Positions 54,872 to 63,319 of a stretch of 64,000 nt of DNA are shown here, in pieces (the first letter of the stretch is position 1; each line of letters begins with the position of its first letter). The notes below the pieces were generated by a model. The model worked only from the letters and a program-made list of their open reading frames with translations, did not search any database and had not been told where the DNA came from. The position numbers were made by a program, and so were the translations under genes. The stretch spans positions 62,001-126,000 of the forward strand of contig CADEHE010000008.1 of NCBI GenBank assembly GCA_902826775.1. Direction: 5' to 3'. Source of the stretch: an uncultured Pseudomonadota bacterium (GTDB lineage Bacteria; Pseudomonadota; Gammaproteobacteria; Burkholderiales; JALYOK01).

Positions 54872-55996
54872 CTAACGCGGTGGAGTTTCGGCTTGCAGGC
54901 GGCGAACCGCGGGAAAGTAGAAAACAATAAACGCAAGCGCGAGAAACGGCCAAATTTCATTGAGCGTACGCGTCAATCCGGTGAAGTTGAGCATTTGCCC
55001 GTACGGCCAATCGTACCAATGCAGCACCGAGCGCGGCGAAGCGTAGACAGCGGTGAATTTCGCCATGAGCGCACCAGCCAGGATTGCGACACCACAACAC
55101 AGCACACGCGCCGAGATATTGAGGCCAGCGGTGACCAGCAGCAATAGGGTGCCCAGCGCCAAGCCTGTGCTGGTGCCGGCCTCGAGCCAGACCAGTCCGG
55201 CGCCCGGTTTTAGCAGTGCAACGGCGGCAAGCGCTTTGAGCAGAAAAGCCAAGACGATAAGCAGCAACGCGCTCGCCAAGCCGCGCACGCGCCCCGTCAT
55301 GAGCACCGATAGGAACAAGCCGACGCCGCACACGTTGAGCGCCACTGCCGCCGTCTGTGGCAGCCATAACAGCCGTTCGTGCTGTGGTGTCCAGGGGAAG
55401 CTCGCAACGCCGTACAGTGGAGCGTGCCGGATTAGACCGGCGCCAAGAAAAGGGATGGACGGGTTAAGTTGCGATATGAACCACAACAGCAGCAACGCCA
55501 GACCGATGTCCACCCGCACGCCCGGAAACAAGTGGCGCCGCCGCAGCGTGGCGATGCTGGTCTCGAGTGCCTTGTACCGGCTGAGCCATTCAGCGATGGC
55601 AGCGCCAACCAGCGCGCCCAGCAGGTTGCAACCCAGGTCGACGTTGGAAGCAAAGCGCACCGAGGGCAGATAAGACTGGGCTGCCTCCAGCACCAGGCTG
55701 AGCAGGCCTGAGGCCAGTGTGCCCAGCAGCAATGCCAATACCGGACGGCGGTACCTTAACAGGGAAACAGTGGCGAGAAAGCCTAACGGGACGTAGGCAA
55801 TGACGTTAATGAATAGATCGAAATCGGTGACGTAGCGCGGCAGCGGCGCCAACAGAAACGCGAACGTCTCCTGCGGTTTGCGCCAGCCGCGGAACGGGCT
55901 GAGGCTCAAATAGATGATGACCAGCGCGTACGCGATGGCGAGCGTGCCGGCGCTCACGCGCGTAGCGGCGCGGCCGGATTCTTGCAGCGAGCTCAT
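54872..55996 (-). CDS. VanZ-family membrane protein
   Basis: 374 residues with about nine to ten membrane helices. The N-terminal 150 residues carry a VanZ-like domain (LSLSPFRGW; DLFINVIAYVPLGFLATVSLLRYR; QSYLPSVRFASNVDLGCNLLGALVGAAIA). The C-terminal half is hydrophobic and less conserved. VanZ-like proteins outside glycopeptide resistance have no settled function. Same strand as the ferredoxin, 21 bases upstream. Confidence 0.85.
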   Translation of the reverse strand: MSSLQESGRAATRVSAGTLAIAYALVIIYLSLSPFRGWRKPQETFAFLLAPLPRYVTDFDLFINVIAYVPLGFLATVSLLRYRRPVLALLLGTLASGLLSLVLEAAQSYLPSVRFASNVDLGCNLLGALVGAAIAEWLSRYKALETSIATLRRRHLFPGVRVDIGLALLLLWFISQLNPSIPFLGAGLIRHAPLYGVASFPWTPQHERLLWLPQTAAVALNVCGVGLFLSVLMTGRVRGLASALLLIVLAFLLKALAAVALLKPGAGLVWLEAGTSTGLALGTLLLLVTAGLNISARVLCCGVAILAGALMAKFTAVYASPRSVLHWYDWPYGQMLNFTGLTRTLNEIWPFLALAFIVFYFPAVRRLQAETPPR

Positions 55997-56024
55997 GCGG
56001 CTAGCCTACCACGAGCCGCTGCGC

Positions 56025-56759
56025 TTACTGTCGCCGCAGCGTCGCAAGGAAGGTTCGGATGCGCCGAGCGTTTGCACCGACGTCGTTGATGCCCACGCGC
56101 GACATCGAACGCATGTCTAGCACGCTGCCGCTGCCTGAGGGCGAGATGCGCAGCACGATGTCATCCTTGAAACCGAAGATCCGCGTGCTCGCCGTCGCTT
56201 CGATGCGACCCTCGTCGCGCTCGGCGGCGGCGATTGTCCATCCGGCGGCGCGCGCTGCAGCCAGGGCCTGATCGAATAGCGCGTGCGGCGCCTGCGCAGA
56301 TTCGAAGGGTGCGATATCCGGGTATGCGGCTTTTTGTTGTTGCGCTATCCGCGCGCCGCCGTAGTTGAAGCCGTTCGGGGCGGCGCGCCGGGCAGATGCC
56401 AGCGCGACGAACTGGGCCGGACGCACGGTATCGGTGGTGATGTCGTGGATCATCGGCAAGCCACGCACTTGCTTGATCTGCAAAAGGACATACCCCGTTA
56501 TCAGTGCGCCGAGCGCCAGCGCTGCAATCAGTCGCACGTTCAGCACCGGTGCTTTCGTGGCGCCGCCGAGCAGCCAAGCCGCCAAGCAGAGGATGAAACC
56601 CGCAGCGCTTGCGATGCTAGCGAAGGCGAGGACCTTGCGCAGCGCGAAGGCGTAGTCCCACCAACCGAAGCGAAAGCCGAGCGGCGCCAGCAGGACACCG
56701 GCGGCGCCGAGGAGCACCAGCCAAGAACCAGTATTTGCCAACAGCATTGCGGTGCGCAT
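56025..56759 (-). CDS. DUF1499-family membrane protein
   Basis: 244 residues from the ATG at 56759 (a second ATG is at 56747). Three to four membrane helices occupy the first 110 residues (WLVLLGAAGVLLAPLGFRFGWW, ASAAGFILCLAAWLLGG, IAALALGALITGYVLL). The C-terminal domain (MIHDITTDTVRPAQFVAL; YPDIAPFES; TRIFGFKDDIVLRISP; DMRSMSRVGINDVGANARRI) is a DUF1499 domain. Function unknown. It starts 10 bases beyond the ubiB stop and may be co-transcribed with it. Confidence 0.85.
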   Translation of the reverse strand: MRTAMLLANTGSWLVLLGAAGVLLAPLGFRFGWWDYAFALRKVLAFASIASAAGFILCLAAWLLGGATKAPVLNVRLIAALALGALITGYVLLQIKQVRGLPMIHDITTDTVRPAQFVALASARRAAPNGFNYGGARIAQQQKAAYPDIAPFESAQAPHALFDQALAAARAAGWTIAAAERDEGRIEATASTRIFGFKDDIVLRISPSGSGSVLDMRSMSRVGINDVGANARRIRTFLATLRRQ

Positions 56760-56769
56760 CAGCGGTAAA

Positions 56770-58314
56770 CTAAGGCCACAATTTCCGGTACAGCTCCAGT
56801 GCCAGTAGCGCCGCAAAACCCGCCCCGATCCAGCGCAGCAAAGCCGTTTGCTGACGGTTGGCTTGCTCCAGAGCGGCAAGTTTGCGCTCTGATTCCTCCA
56901 AGCGCTGCGGATGCTCGGCAAGCGCCTGATGCGCCAAGCGCGGCAATTGAGGCAACAACGCGCTCCAACGCGGCGCTTCCTCGCGCACATTGCGCACCAG
57001 AGCACGCCAGCCGACTTGCTCGCTCATCCAGCGTTTCAGTATCGGCTTGGCGATCTGAACGACGTCTAAATCCGGGTCGAGTTGACGGCCCAGGCCTTCA
57101 ATTTGCAGCAGTGTTTTCTGCAAAAGCACGAGCTGCGGTTGCACTTCCATTTTGAAGCGGCGCGAGACTTCAAATAGGCGCAGCAACACGCGGCCGAAAT
57201 AAATCTCTTTCAGCGGTTTGCCGAAAATCGGCTCGCACACCGCGCGGATAGCGGATTCGAACTCATCGACACGCGTGTCTTTCGGTACCCAGCCGGCTTC
57301 GATGTGCGCTTCCGCCACGCGCTTGTAGTTGCGGTTGAAGAACGCCATGAAATTGGTTGCAAGGTAGTTCTTGTCCTCGTCGGCCAGCGTGCCCATGATG
57401 CCGAAATCGACGCCGGAATAGCGTCCGTCCCGCAGCACGAAGATGTTGCCCGGGTGCATGTCGGCATGGAAGAACGCGTCGCGGAACACTTGCGTAAAGA
57501 AAATCTCCACGCCTTCGCGCGACAAGCGCTTGATATCGACATGATGGCGCTTGAGTTCTTCAATGGCGTTTACCGGAATCGCATCGATGCGCTCCATCAC
57601 CAGAACGCGCGGGCGGCAGTAGTCCCAGAACACTTCCGGCACGTACAACAAACGGCCATCGGCAAAGTTGCGTTTGAGTTGGCTCGCGTTGGCGGCCTCG
57701 CGGATCATGTCGAGTTCGTCGTGCATGGTCTTTTCGAATTCGCGCACCACCGCGCGCAGGCGCAAGCGTTTGCCATCGCTGAAAGCCCGTTCGACGAACC
57801 CAGCGAGAATCTCGAGCAACCCGATATCTTCGCGTATGGTCTGCTCGATGCCTGGGCGCACTACTTTGATAGCGCATTGCCGCCCCGTGTCTTTGCCCTG
57901 CGCCAGCACGCCGAAGTGCACCTGTGCGATGGAAGCGCTGGCCACCGGTTCTAAACTGATTTCGCGAAACACGTTTTGATGCGGCTCGCCGTAAGCGGCA
58001 TCGAGCGCGGCAACGACTTGTTCGCTCGGGAAGGGCGGGACTTTATCTTGGAGTTTGGAGAGTTCTTCGATGATGTCGTAGGGGATCAAGTCTGGCCGCA
58101 CAGACAACAACTGGCCGAATTTGACGAACAGTGGCCCAAGATGCTCGAGCGCCAAGCGCAGCCGTCGTGCGCGCGAGCCTTGTGGACGATGCCAAAACAG
58201 CACGGCGCGGATGAGGCGATGGAAGATGCGCAGGCGGTCATGCGCGCCGAGGAACTCCTCGAGTCCGAAGCGCAAAATGACATAGATGATTTTGATCAGC
58301 CGGGCGAGGCGCAT
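56770..58314 (-). CDS. ubiB: Ubiquinone biosynthesis kinase-like protein UbiB
   Basis: 514-residue atypical kinase/ATPase needed for ubiquinone synthesis. It has the family KxGQ motif (FVKFGQLLSVRPDLIP), an Ala-rich loop (VASASIAQVHFG), the Lys in CAIKVVRPG, catalytic HADMHPGNIFV and the metal-binding VDFGIMG. One or two C-terminal membrane helices (ALLRWIGAGFAALLALELY) anchor it. It is followed in transcription by the DUF1499 gene, and preceded by ubiJ and ubiE. Confidence 0.95.
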   Translation of the reverse strand: MRLARLIKIIYVILRFGLEEFLGAHDRLRIFHRLIRAVLFWHRPQGSRARRLRLALEHLGPLFVKFGQLLSVRPDLIPYDIIEELSKLQDKVPPFPSEQVVAALDAAYGEPHQNVFREISLEPVASASIAQVHFGVLAQGKDTGRQCAIKVVRPGIEQTIREDIGLLEILAGFVERAFSDGKRLRLRAVVREFEKTMHDELDMIREAANASQLKRNFADGRLLYVPEVFWDYCRPRVLVMERIDAIPVNAIEELKRHHVDIKRLSREGVEIFFTQVFRDAFFHADMHPGNIFVLRDGRYSGVDFGIMGTLADEDKNYLATNFMAFFNRNYKRVAEAHIEAGWVPKDTRVDEFESAIRAVCEPIFGKPLKEIYFGRVLLRLFEVSRRFKMEVQPQLVLLQKTLLQIEGLGRQLDPDLDVVQIAKPILKRWMSEQVGWRALVRNVREEAPRWSALLPQLPRLAHQALAEHPQRLEESERKLAALEQANRQQTALLRWIGAGFAALLALELYRKLWP

Positions 58315-58361
58315 GCTGCGATTCTACCTTGCGTCGCCCAAGCAGCCGCGCGGCCACTGCC

Positions 58362-58937
58362 CTAAAGTTTCTCGATGCGCTTGGCTAAACGCTCGACGTC
58401 GTCACGCAGCATATCGACCTCCTGCGCGAACGCTTCGACCGCTTCGCGTTTGGCGATCATCGGTTGTTCTTCAGTGAGATATTCCTTGACGCTTTCGGCG
58501 GTGCTCGCCGCAGCATCATTGCGCCAGATCCGCGCTTGGCGCAGTGCGCCGGCGATGCGGTGCGCGGCCACATCGCCGACTACGCGGCTGAGATCTTCCT
58601 CGTAGTCCCACTCCAAGTTTTCCGCCACGTAGGATAGCGCTGCGGCCAGTTCGGCGTCACCTTCGACGGCAGCGTCCTGCAGCGCAGACTTGTCGCGGGC
58701 CAGCAGGCGCAACCATTGCCCGGCGCTGAGCGTGATGCTGACCTCGGGCGCGGAGTCCGCCGGCGCGGGCTGCAGCAGTCCATCCGGGGCGACGATTAAT
58801 TGTGTGGTGCTGAGCGGCGCGCGTATCCGAAACGATTTGCTCGCATGCATCTGCAGGCGATCAGTGGCCCAGCTTGCCGATTTGAGCAGGTGGTTAATCA
58901 GGCGCGCCGCGAGGCTATTGATGGAGGCGTCAAACAT
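58362..58937 (-). CDS. ubiJ: Ubiquinone biosynthesis accessory factor UbiJ
   Basis: 191 residues. An N-terminal SCP2 lipid-binding domain (about 1-120; INHLLKSASWATDRL, ITLSAGQWLRLLA, GDAELAAALSYVAENLEWDYEEDLSRVVGDVAAHRIAG) and a C-terminal coiled coil (EAFAQEVDMLRDDVERLAKRIEKL). UbiJ scaffolds the soluble Ubi complex. Position between ubiE and ubiB is the conserved one. Confidence 0.93.
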   Translation of the reverse strand: MFDASINSLAARLINHLLKSASWATDRLQMHASKSFRIRAPLSTTQLIVAPDGLLQPAPADSAPEVSITLSAGQWLRLLARDKSALQDAAVEGDAELAAALSYVAENLEWDYEEDLSRVVGDVAAHRIAGALRQARIWRNDAAASTAESVKEYLTEEQPMIAKREAVEAFAQEVDMLRDDVERLAKRIEKL

Positions 58938-59021
58938 ATGTTACTAGCGGTAGTGACAGTCTAGATATATTGTGTATATTTGGTGGAACGGATAGCCTGT
59001 GACCAGTATACTAAAGTAGGT
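58938..59021. other. AT-rich spacer between ubiE and ubiJ
   Basis: 84 bases of AT-rich DNA (gtctagatatattgtgtata, ccagtatactaaagtagg) interrupt the ubi gene string, whose other junctions are ordinary. No terminator or clear promoter pair was found. Confidence 0.45.
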
Positions 59022-59777
59022 CTAGAATTTTGTGCCCAGGTGCAGCGCCACGACGCCCGCGCTCAGGTTGTGATATTCGACTTTGCCGAAACCTGCAGCC
59101 AGCATCATGTGCTTCAGCTGTTCCTGGTCGGGATGCATGCGTATCGACTCCGCCAAATAGCGGTACGCGGCTTCGTCTTTCGCGATCCACTTGCCGAGTT
59201 TCGGCAGCACGTTGAACGAATATGCATCGTACGCGCCCTTGAGCGGTTGCCAAACTTTGGAGAATTCCAACACCAGCAATCGTCCGCCCGCGCGCAGCAC
59301 ACGGCACATCTCGGCAAGCGCACGCTCTTTGTGCGTCATGTTGCGCAGACCAAAAGCGACCGTGACGCAATCGAAATAGTTGTCGGCGAACGGTAAGCGC
59401 TCGGCGTCGCACTGCGCCAACGGCAGCACCTGCCCTTGCGCCAACAAGCGATCGCGCCCGACATCGAGCATGGCCGCGTTGATATCCGTCAACCATACTT
59501 CTCCGCTCTTGCCGCCGGCGACTACTTTCTTGGCGCAGGCCGCCGCGATGTCGCCGCTGCCTCCAGCGACATCGAGCACGCGCTCACCAGGGCGCAAGTT
59601 TGCACGCTCGATAGTGAAGCGCTTCCACAAGCGATGCATACCGGCGGACATGAAGTCGTTCATCAGGTCGTACTTGCCGGCCACAGAGCGGAACACTTCG
59701 CCGACGCGGCGCGTCTTGTCCTGCTCCGGCACCCGCTGATAGCCGAAGTGCGTGCTGCCGTCGCGTTCATAGCTCAT
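59022..59777 (-). CDS. ubiE: Ubiquinone/menaquinone C-methyltransferase UbiE
   Basis: 251-residue SAM-dependent methyltransferase acting at the ring carbon in ubiquinone (and menaquinone) synthesis. Features: [24 protein letters not shown], motif [28 protein letters not shown] and LEFSKVW. AAGGAG stands seven bases before the ATG. First gene of the ubiE-ubiJ-ubiB series on this strand. Confidence 0.96.
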   Translation of the reverse strand: MSYERDGSTHFGYQRVPEQDKTRRVGEVFRSVAGKYDLMNDFMSAGMHRLWKRFTIERANLRPGERVLDVAGGSGDIAAACAKKVVAGGKSGEVWLTDINAAMLDVGRDRLLAQGQVLPLAQCDAERLPFADNYFDCVTVAFGLRNMTHKERALAEMCRVLRAGGRLLVLEFSKVWQPLKGAYDAYSFNVLPKLGKWIAKDEAAYRYLAESIRMHPDQEQLKHMMLAAGFGKVEYHNLSAGVVALHLGTKF

Positions 59778-59790
59778 CGTGAAGCTCCTT

Positions 59791-60183
59791 TCATGCGGGC
59801 CGGACGGCCGCTGCTGGGTCTCGACTGGCGCCTGAGCGCGCTAGTTTTTCGAGATATTGTTGCCAGAGACGATCTTGATTGGACCCGAGCTCGTGCAAGT
59901 ATTCCCAGGAAAAGATGCCGGTGTTGTGACCATCGGAAAAACTGGGCTGCAACGCGTAGTTGCCTACCGGGTCGAGCGCGGTGATCTTGATGCCGCGCTT
60001 GCCCACTTGCAGGGTCTCTTGCCCCGGCCCGTGCCCGCGCACTTCGGCCGAGGGCGAATGCACCCGTAAGAATTCGAAGGAAAGACGCACGCGTGTGCCG
60101 TCGGAATAAAGCAGTTCCAGCACTTCCGATTGCTGATGCAGCGTGATTTCAGTGGGTACAGGCGCTTGATTACTCTTGGGCAT
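59791..60183 (-). CDS. DUF971 family protein
   Basis: 130 residues of the DUF971 (gamma-butyrobetaine hydroxylase N-terminal-like) family, with [34 protein letters not shown], the [21 protein letters not shown] core and a C-terminal helix. The HNTGIFSW motif is characteristic. Some members are linked to Fe-S cluster handling; the role here is open. It lies 13 bases upstream of ubiE and diverges from phoB. Confidence 0.9.
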   Translation of the reverse strand: MPKSNQAPVPTEITLHQQSEVLELLYSDGTRVRLSFEFLRVHSPSAEVRGHGPGQETLQVGKRGIKITALDPVGNYALQPSFSDGHNTGIFSWEYLHELGSNQDRLWQQYLEKLARSGASRDPAAAVRPA

Positions 60184-60263
60184 GGTTCGATGTGAAATGC
60201 GATTCCGCTACGGAATCATACGCTTATCTGCCACAGGCCGACTGCAAGCATGGCCCTGTGTGT

Positions 60264-60281
60264 CTGTAATATTTCTGTAAA
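60264..60281 (+). promoter_or_regulatory. Pho box upstream of phoB
   Basis: CTGTAATATTTCTGTAAA: two 7-base direct repeats (CTGTAAT, CTGTAAA) separated by ATTT, giving the 11-base period of a PhoB binding site. TAAAAT at 60278-60283 could act as the -10 region, so the Pho box would replace the -35, as at activated Pho promoters. It lies 45 bases before the phoB ATG, which implies autoregulation. Confidence 0.75.
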
Positions 60282-60325
60282 ATGAATGCCTTAGGATGCC
60301 GGTCGCGATCGGTGTAAAGGCAGTC

Positions 60326-61012
60326 ATGGGTGCAAGCATACTAGTAGTGGAAGATGAACCTGCGATACAAGAGCTCATCGCTTTCAATCTTGAGCAAGCG
60401 GGGCATAAGGCGCTGTTGGCAAGCAATGCTGAGCAGGCGCTTTCCCGGGTTCAGCACGTGCTGCCTGACTTGATCTTGATGGATTGGATGCTGCCCGGGG
60501 CAAGCGGCGTGGACTTAGTGCGCAAGCTGCGCGGCAATTCGCGCACCGAAGCAGTCCCGATCATTATGCTTACCGCGCGCGCCGACGAGCAAGACAAGCT
60601 CTTTGGTCTCGATAGCGGCGCCGACGACTACATCACCAAACCGTTTTCCACGCGCGAGTTGAATGCGCGCATCAAGGCGGTGCTGCGCCGGCGCGCGCCG
60701 CAAATGCTGGAAGATCGCGTCGAGGTAGGCGATTTGATCATCGATCCGTCCGAGCACCGCGTCACCGGCGGCAGCAAAGATATCGATTTGGGCCCCACTG
60801 AATTTAAGCTGTTGCACTTTTTTATGACGCACGCGGACCGGGTCTATTCGCGCACCCAGATACTCGATCAAGTTTGGGGCGATCATGTCTTCATAGAAGA
60901 GCGCACCATCGATGTTCATATCCGCCGCTTGCGCGCGGCGTTGCACGCAACGGGCCACGATCGCCTTATCGAAACCGTGCGCGGCTCGGGCTATCGCTTC
61001 GTGCGCAAGTAG
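60326..61012 (+). CDS. phoB: Phosphate regulon response regulator PhoB
   Basis: 228 residues from the ATG at 60326, which has AAAGG upstream. Receiver domain ASILVVEDEPAIQELIAFNLEQAGH, phospho-Asp in LILMDWMLPGASG, the Lys in YITKPFSTREL. OmpR winged helix: LGPTEFKLLHFFMTHADRVYSRTQILDQVWG and TIDVHIRRLRAAL. It is preceded by a Pho box and followed by phoR, confirming the assignment over other OmpR regulators. Confidence 0.95.
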   Translation: MGASILVVEDEPAIQELIAFNLEQAGHKALLASNAEQALSRVQHVLPDLILMDWMLPGASGVDLVRKLRGNSRTEAVPIIMLTARADEQDKLFGLDSGADDYITKPFSTRELNARIKAVLRRRAPQMLEDRVEVGDLIIDPSEHRVTGGSKDIDLGPTEFKLLHFFMTHADRVYSRTQILDQVWGDHVFIEERTIDVHIRRLRAALHATGHDRLIETVRGSGYRFVRK

Positions 61013-61064
61013 TTCGGTGCGCCGCGGCTATGCCAGCGGTGCCGACAGGTTGCATAATTAGCGC

Positions 61065-62426
61065 ATGTTGGACTGGAATCCACTCGGATTTTCCTCGCCG
61101 CGCTTTCATTTGGCTTGGCGTCTTGCGCTCATCTTCGGTGGAACGGCCCTAGTTGGGCTGGTGTTTGGCGCGAAGGCGGCGCTAGTGGTGCTGAGCGTTT
61201 CGGCGCTCATCTACGCCTCGCACATGTTTTTCAATACTGCATTGCTGCGTGCCTGGTTGCGCGCACCCGATACCCATGAGATTCCGGATAGCTTAGGCAT
61301 CTGGAGCGAGATTTTCTCCCGCCTCTATAGGATTCTGCGCTTGAACAAGCAAAGCGCCACGCGTATTGCGCGCGAACTCGATCGCTTTCAGCAAGCCGGC
61401 GCGGCGCTCCCGGACGGCATAGCCCTGCTAAACAAAGCGGGTGAGATCGAGTGGTGCAACCCGGTGACGCAAGCACACTTTGCCATTGATCTGGAGCGCG
61501 ACCGGGGGCAGCCGATCACTTATCTGGTGCGCCAACCGGATTTTGCGGAGCACCTGAACGCCTCAAATGCAGAGCCGCTCATTTTGCACGATTGGCGCGG
61601 TTCGGGTTTGACGCTCTCGGTGCAAATCGTTCCTTATGGCGATGCGCAGAAGCTCATCGTCAGCCGCGATATTACCCAGATTGAGCGTGCGGACACGGTG
61701 CGGCGCGACTTCGTCGCCAATGTTTCGCACGAATTGCGCACTCCGCTTACCGTCGTGAGCGGCTTTCTAGAAACGCTGGAGGGCATGGAGCGCAGCGACA
61801 GCAAGATGCTCGGCCGCTCGATTCAGCTCATGCGCGAGCAGACTGCGCGCATGCAGCGCTTGGTGGAAGATTTGCTCACGCTCTCGCGTTTGGAGAGCGG
61901 GCAAGCCTTGCAGGAGGAGCACGTGGATCTGCCGGCTATCGTGCGCAGCTTGCAACGCGAGGCCGAGCATATGAGCAAACGCCAGCATCGTATCAGCGCG
62001 CGCGTCGATACGCCGCTATGGGTACGCGGCAGCGACACCGAATTGCACAGCGCGCTGACGAACTTGGTGAGCAATGCGGTGCGCTACACGCCGCCTGAGG
62101 GCGAGGTGCGCATTGCTTGGGAGATTTCTGATGGCGAAGGTGTTTTCTCAGTCGAGGATAGCGGACCGGGCATCGAAGCGATACACATTCCGCGCTTAAC
62201 TGAGCGCTTCTACCGCGTGGACAAGAGCCGCTCGCGCGAGGGCGGCGGTACCGGTTTGGGCTTGGCGATCGTTAAGCATGTCCTGCAACGCCATCAGGCA
62301 CGGCTAGACATTCAAAGCGAACCCGGCAAAGGCAGCCGCTTCGCAGTGCATTTTCCCAAACAGCGCTTGCTGGCTCCGCCAGTGCCGGCACACACGCGTT
62401 CCATGGCACCCGCCGCTGGCTCGTGA
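61065..62426 (+). CDS. phoR: Phosphate regulon sensor kinase PhoR
   Basis: 453 residues. Two close N-terminal membrane helices (about 14-52), a PAS domain (DGIALLNKAGEIEWCNPVTQAHF), HisKA with FVANVSHELRTPLTVVSGFLETL, and HATPase_c (ALTNLVSNAVRYTPPEG; VEDSGPGIEA; GTGLGLAIVKHVLQRH). The lack of a large periplasmic domain is typical of PhoR, which senses phosphate through PstSCAB-PhoU. No pst or phoU gene is in the window. Confidence 0.93.
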   Translation: MLDWNPLGFSSPRFHLAWRLALIFGGTALVGLVFGAKAALVVLSVSALIYASHMFFNTALLRAWLRAPDTHEIPDSLGIWSEIFSRLYRILRLNKQSATRIARELDRFQQAGAALPDGIALLNKAGEIEWCNPVTQAHFAIDLERDRGQPITYLVRQPDFAEHLNASNAEPLILHDWRGSGLTLSVQIVPYGDAQKLIVSRDITQIERADTVRRDFVANVSHELRTPLTVVSGFLETLEGMERSDSKMLGRSIQLMREQTARMQRLVEDLLTLSRLESGQALQEEHVDLPAIVRSLQREAEHMSKRQHRISARVDTPLWVRGSDTELHSALTNLVSNAVRYTPPEGEVRIAWEISDGEGVFSVEDSGPGIEAIHIPRLTERFYRVDKSRSREGGGTGLGLAIVKHVLQRHQARLDIQSEPGKGSRFAVHFPKQRLLAPPVPAHTRSMAPAAGS

Positions 62427-62455
62427 GGGCGGGCTAGGCCGTTCGGGCCGCCCGC
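62427..62455. other. GC-rich hairpin after phoR
   Basis: GCGGGC at 62429-62434 pairs with GCCCGC at 62450-62455 around a 15-base loop just past the phoR stop. No T run follows, so an intrinsic terminator is doubtful. Confidence 0.3.
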
Positions 62456-62522
62456 GATTGGCCGAATGGCTTGGGGTACAATCGAACGCCGCGCTGCAGC
62501 AGCGCAACCAGGTCTATAGAAA

Positions 62523-62942
62523 ATGATTGGAGTCCTCGTCGTCGCTCACGGCGCCTTCGGCGAAAATCTGATCGAAAATGTCACGCACGTGTTGGGCCGG
62601 CGCCCGGAACGCTTGAGTCACGTGCGCGTCGACGCGGGGGACAAGCCAGACCAAATTGCCGCCACAATTAAGCGCTCCATCGCGGCGTTGAACGACGGCG
62701 ACGGTGTGTTGGTGCTGAGTGACATTTGCGGCGCAACGCCGTGCAATGTCGCCACTGAACTTCTGGGACAGGCAGTCGAGATGGTCGCCGGCGTGAATCT
62801 GCCGATGCTGCTGCGCAGCTTGTCCTACCGAGATTTGCCGCTCGAGAGCGTCGTGGAAAAGGCAATCGTGGGAGGGCGCGAAGGCGTGATACGCATTGTC
62901 AGGGAAGTCAGCGAGGCCAAACATGCCACGTCAGCAAGTTGA
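62523..62942 (+). CDS. PTS mannose-type EIIA component
   Basis: 139 residues of the EIIA-Man (PtsM) family: IGVLVVAHGAFGENLIE, with the phospho-accepting His near residue 9, and VLVLSDICGATPCNVA. There is no IIB, IIC or IID here, so it is probably a regulatory PTS protein instead of a sugar importer. Its end overlaps the HPr start by 20 bases. Confidence 0.92.
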   Translation: MIGVLVVAHGAFGENLIENVTHVLGRRPERLSHVRVDAGDKPDQIAATIKRSIAALNDGDGVLVLSDICGATPCNVATELLGQAVEMVAGVNLPMLLRSLSYRDLPLESVVEKAIVGGREGVIRIVREVSEAKHATSAS

Positions 62943-63192
62943 GATTACCAATAAGCTCGGGCTGCATGCGCGCGCTTCAGCCAAATTGTCGCAGCTCGCC
63001 AGTCGTTTCAAGAGCGAAGTCTGGATTTCGCGCAATGGCAAGCGGGTGAATGCGAAAAGCATCATGGGCGTCATGATGCTGGCGGCCGCGAAGGGTTCGG
63101 CGGTAGAAATCGAGACCGTTGGCGCAGACGAGTCCGACGCGATTAGCGCGATCGCGGCCTTGATCGCGGATAAGTTCGGCGAGGGGGAGTAG
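62923..63192 (+). CDS. ptsH: Phosphocarrier protein HPr
   Basis: 89 residues. The phospho-accepting His is in NKLGLHARASAKL, and the Ser46 region KSIMGVMMLAAAKGS is present. I chose the ATG at 62923 (MPRQQVEITNK). It links EI at 63320 with the EIIA just upstream. Confidence 0.95.
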   Translation: MPRQQVEITNKLGLHARASAKLSQLASRFKSEVWISRNGKRVNAKSIMGVMMLAAAKGSAVEIETVGADESDAISAIAALIADKFGEGE

Positions 63193-63319
63193 AGCGGATT
63201 TGTGGATCGAGGCTTGAGCGTGCTGTACAGGAAGTTTATTCGCGAACGCCGCGCCCGTATTGTTTTTCGGCAGTTTTGACTGCGCCGTTCCTCCAAGTCT
63301 CCATCACCCACCATAAGGT

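Noticed and set aside
54356..55147. Plus-strand frame of about 263 codons
   Set aside because: It is antisense to the hydrolase, ferredoxin and VanZ-like genes, all of which have clear motifs on the minus strand.
56760..57005. Upstream extension of the DUF1499 frame
   Set aside because: It overlaps the end of ubiB in another frame and lacks family sequence; the membrane helix begins just after the ATG at 56759.
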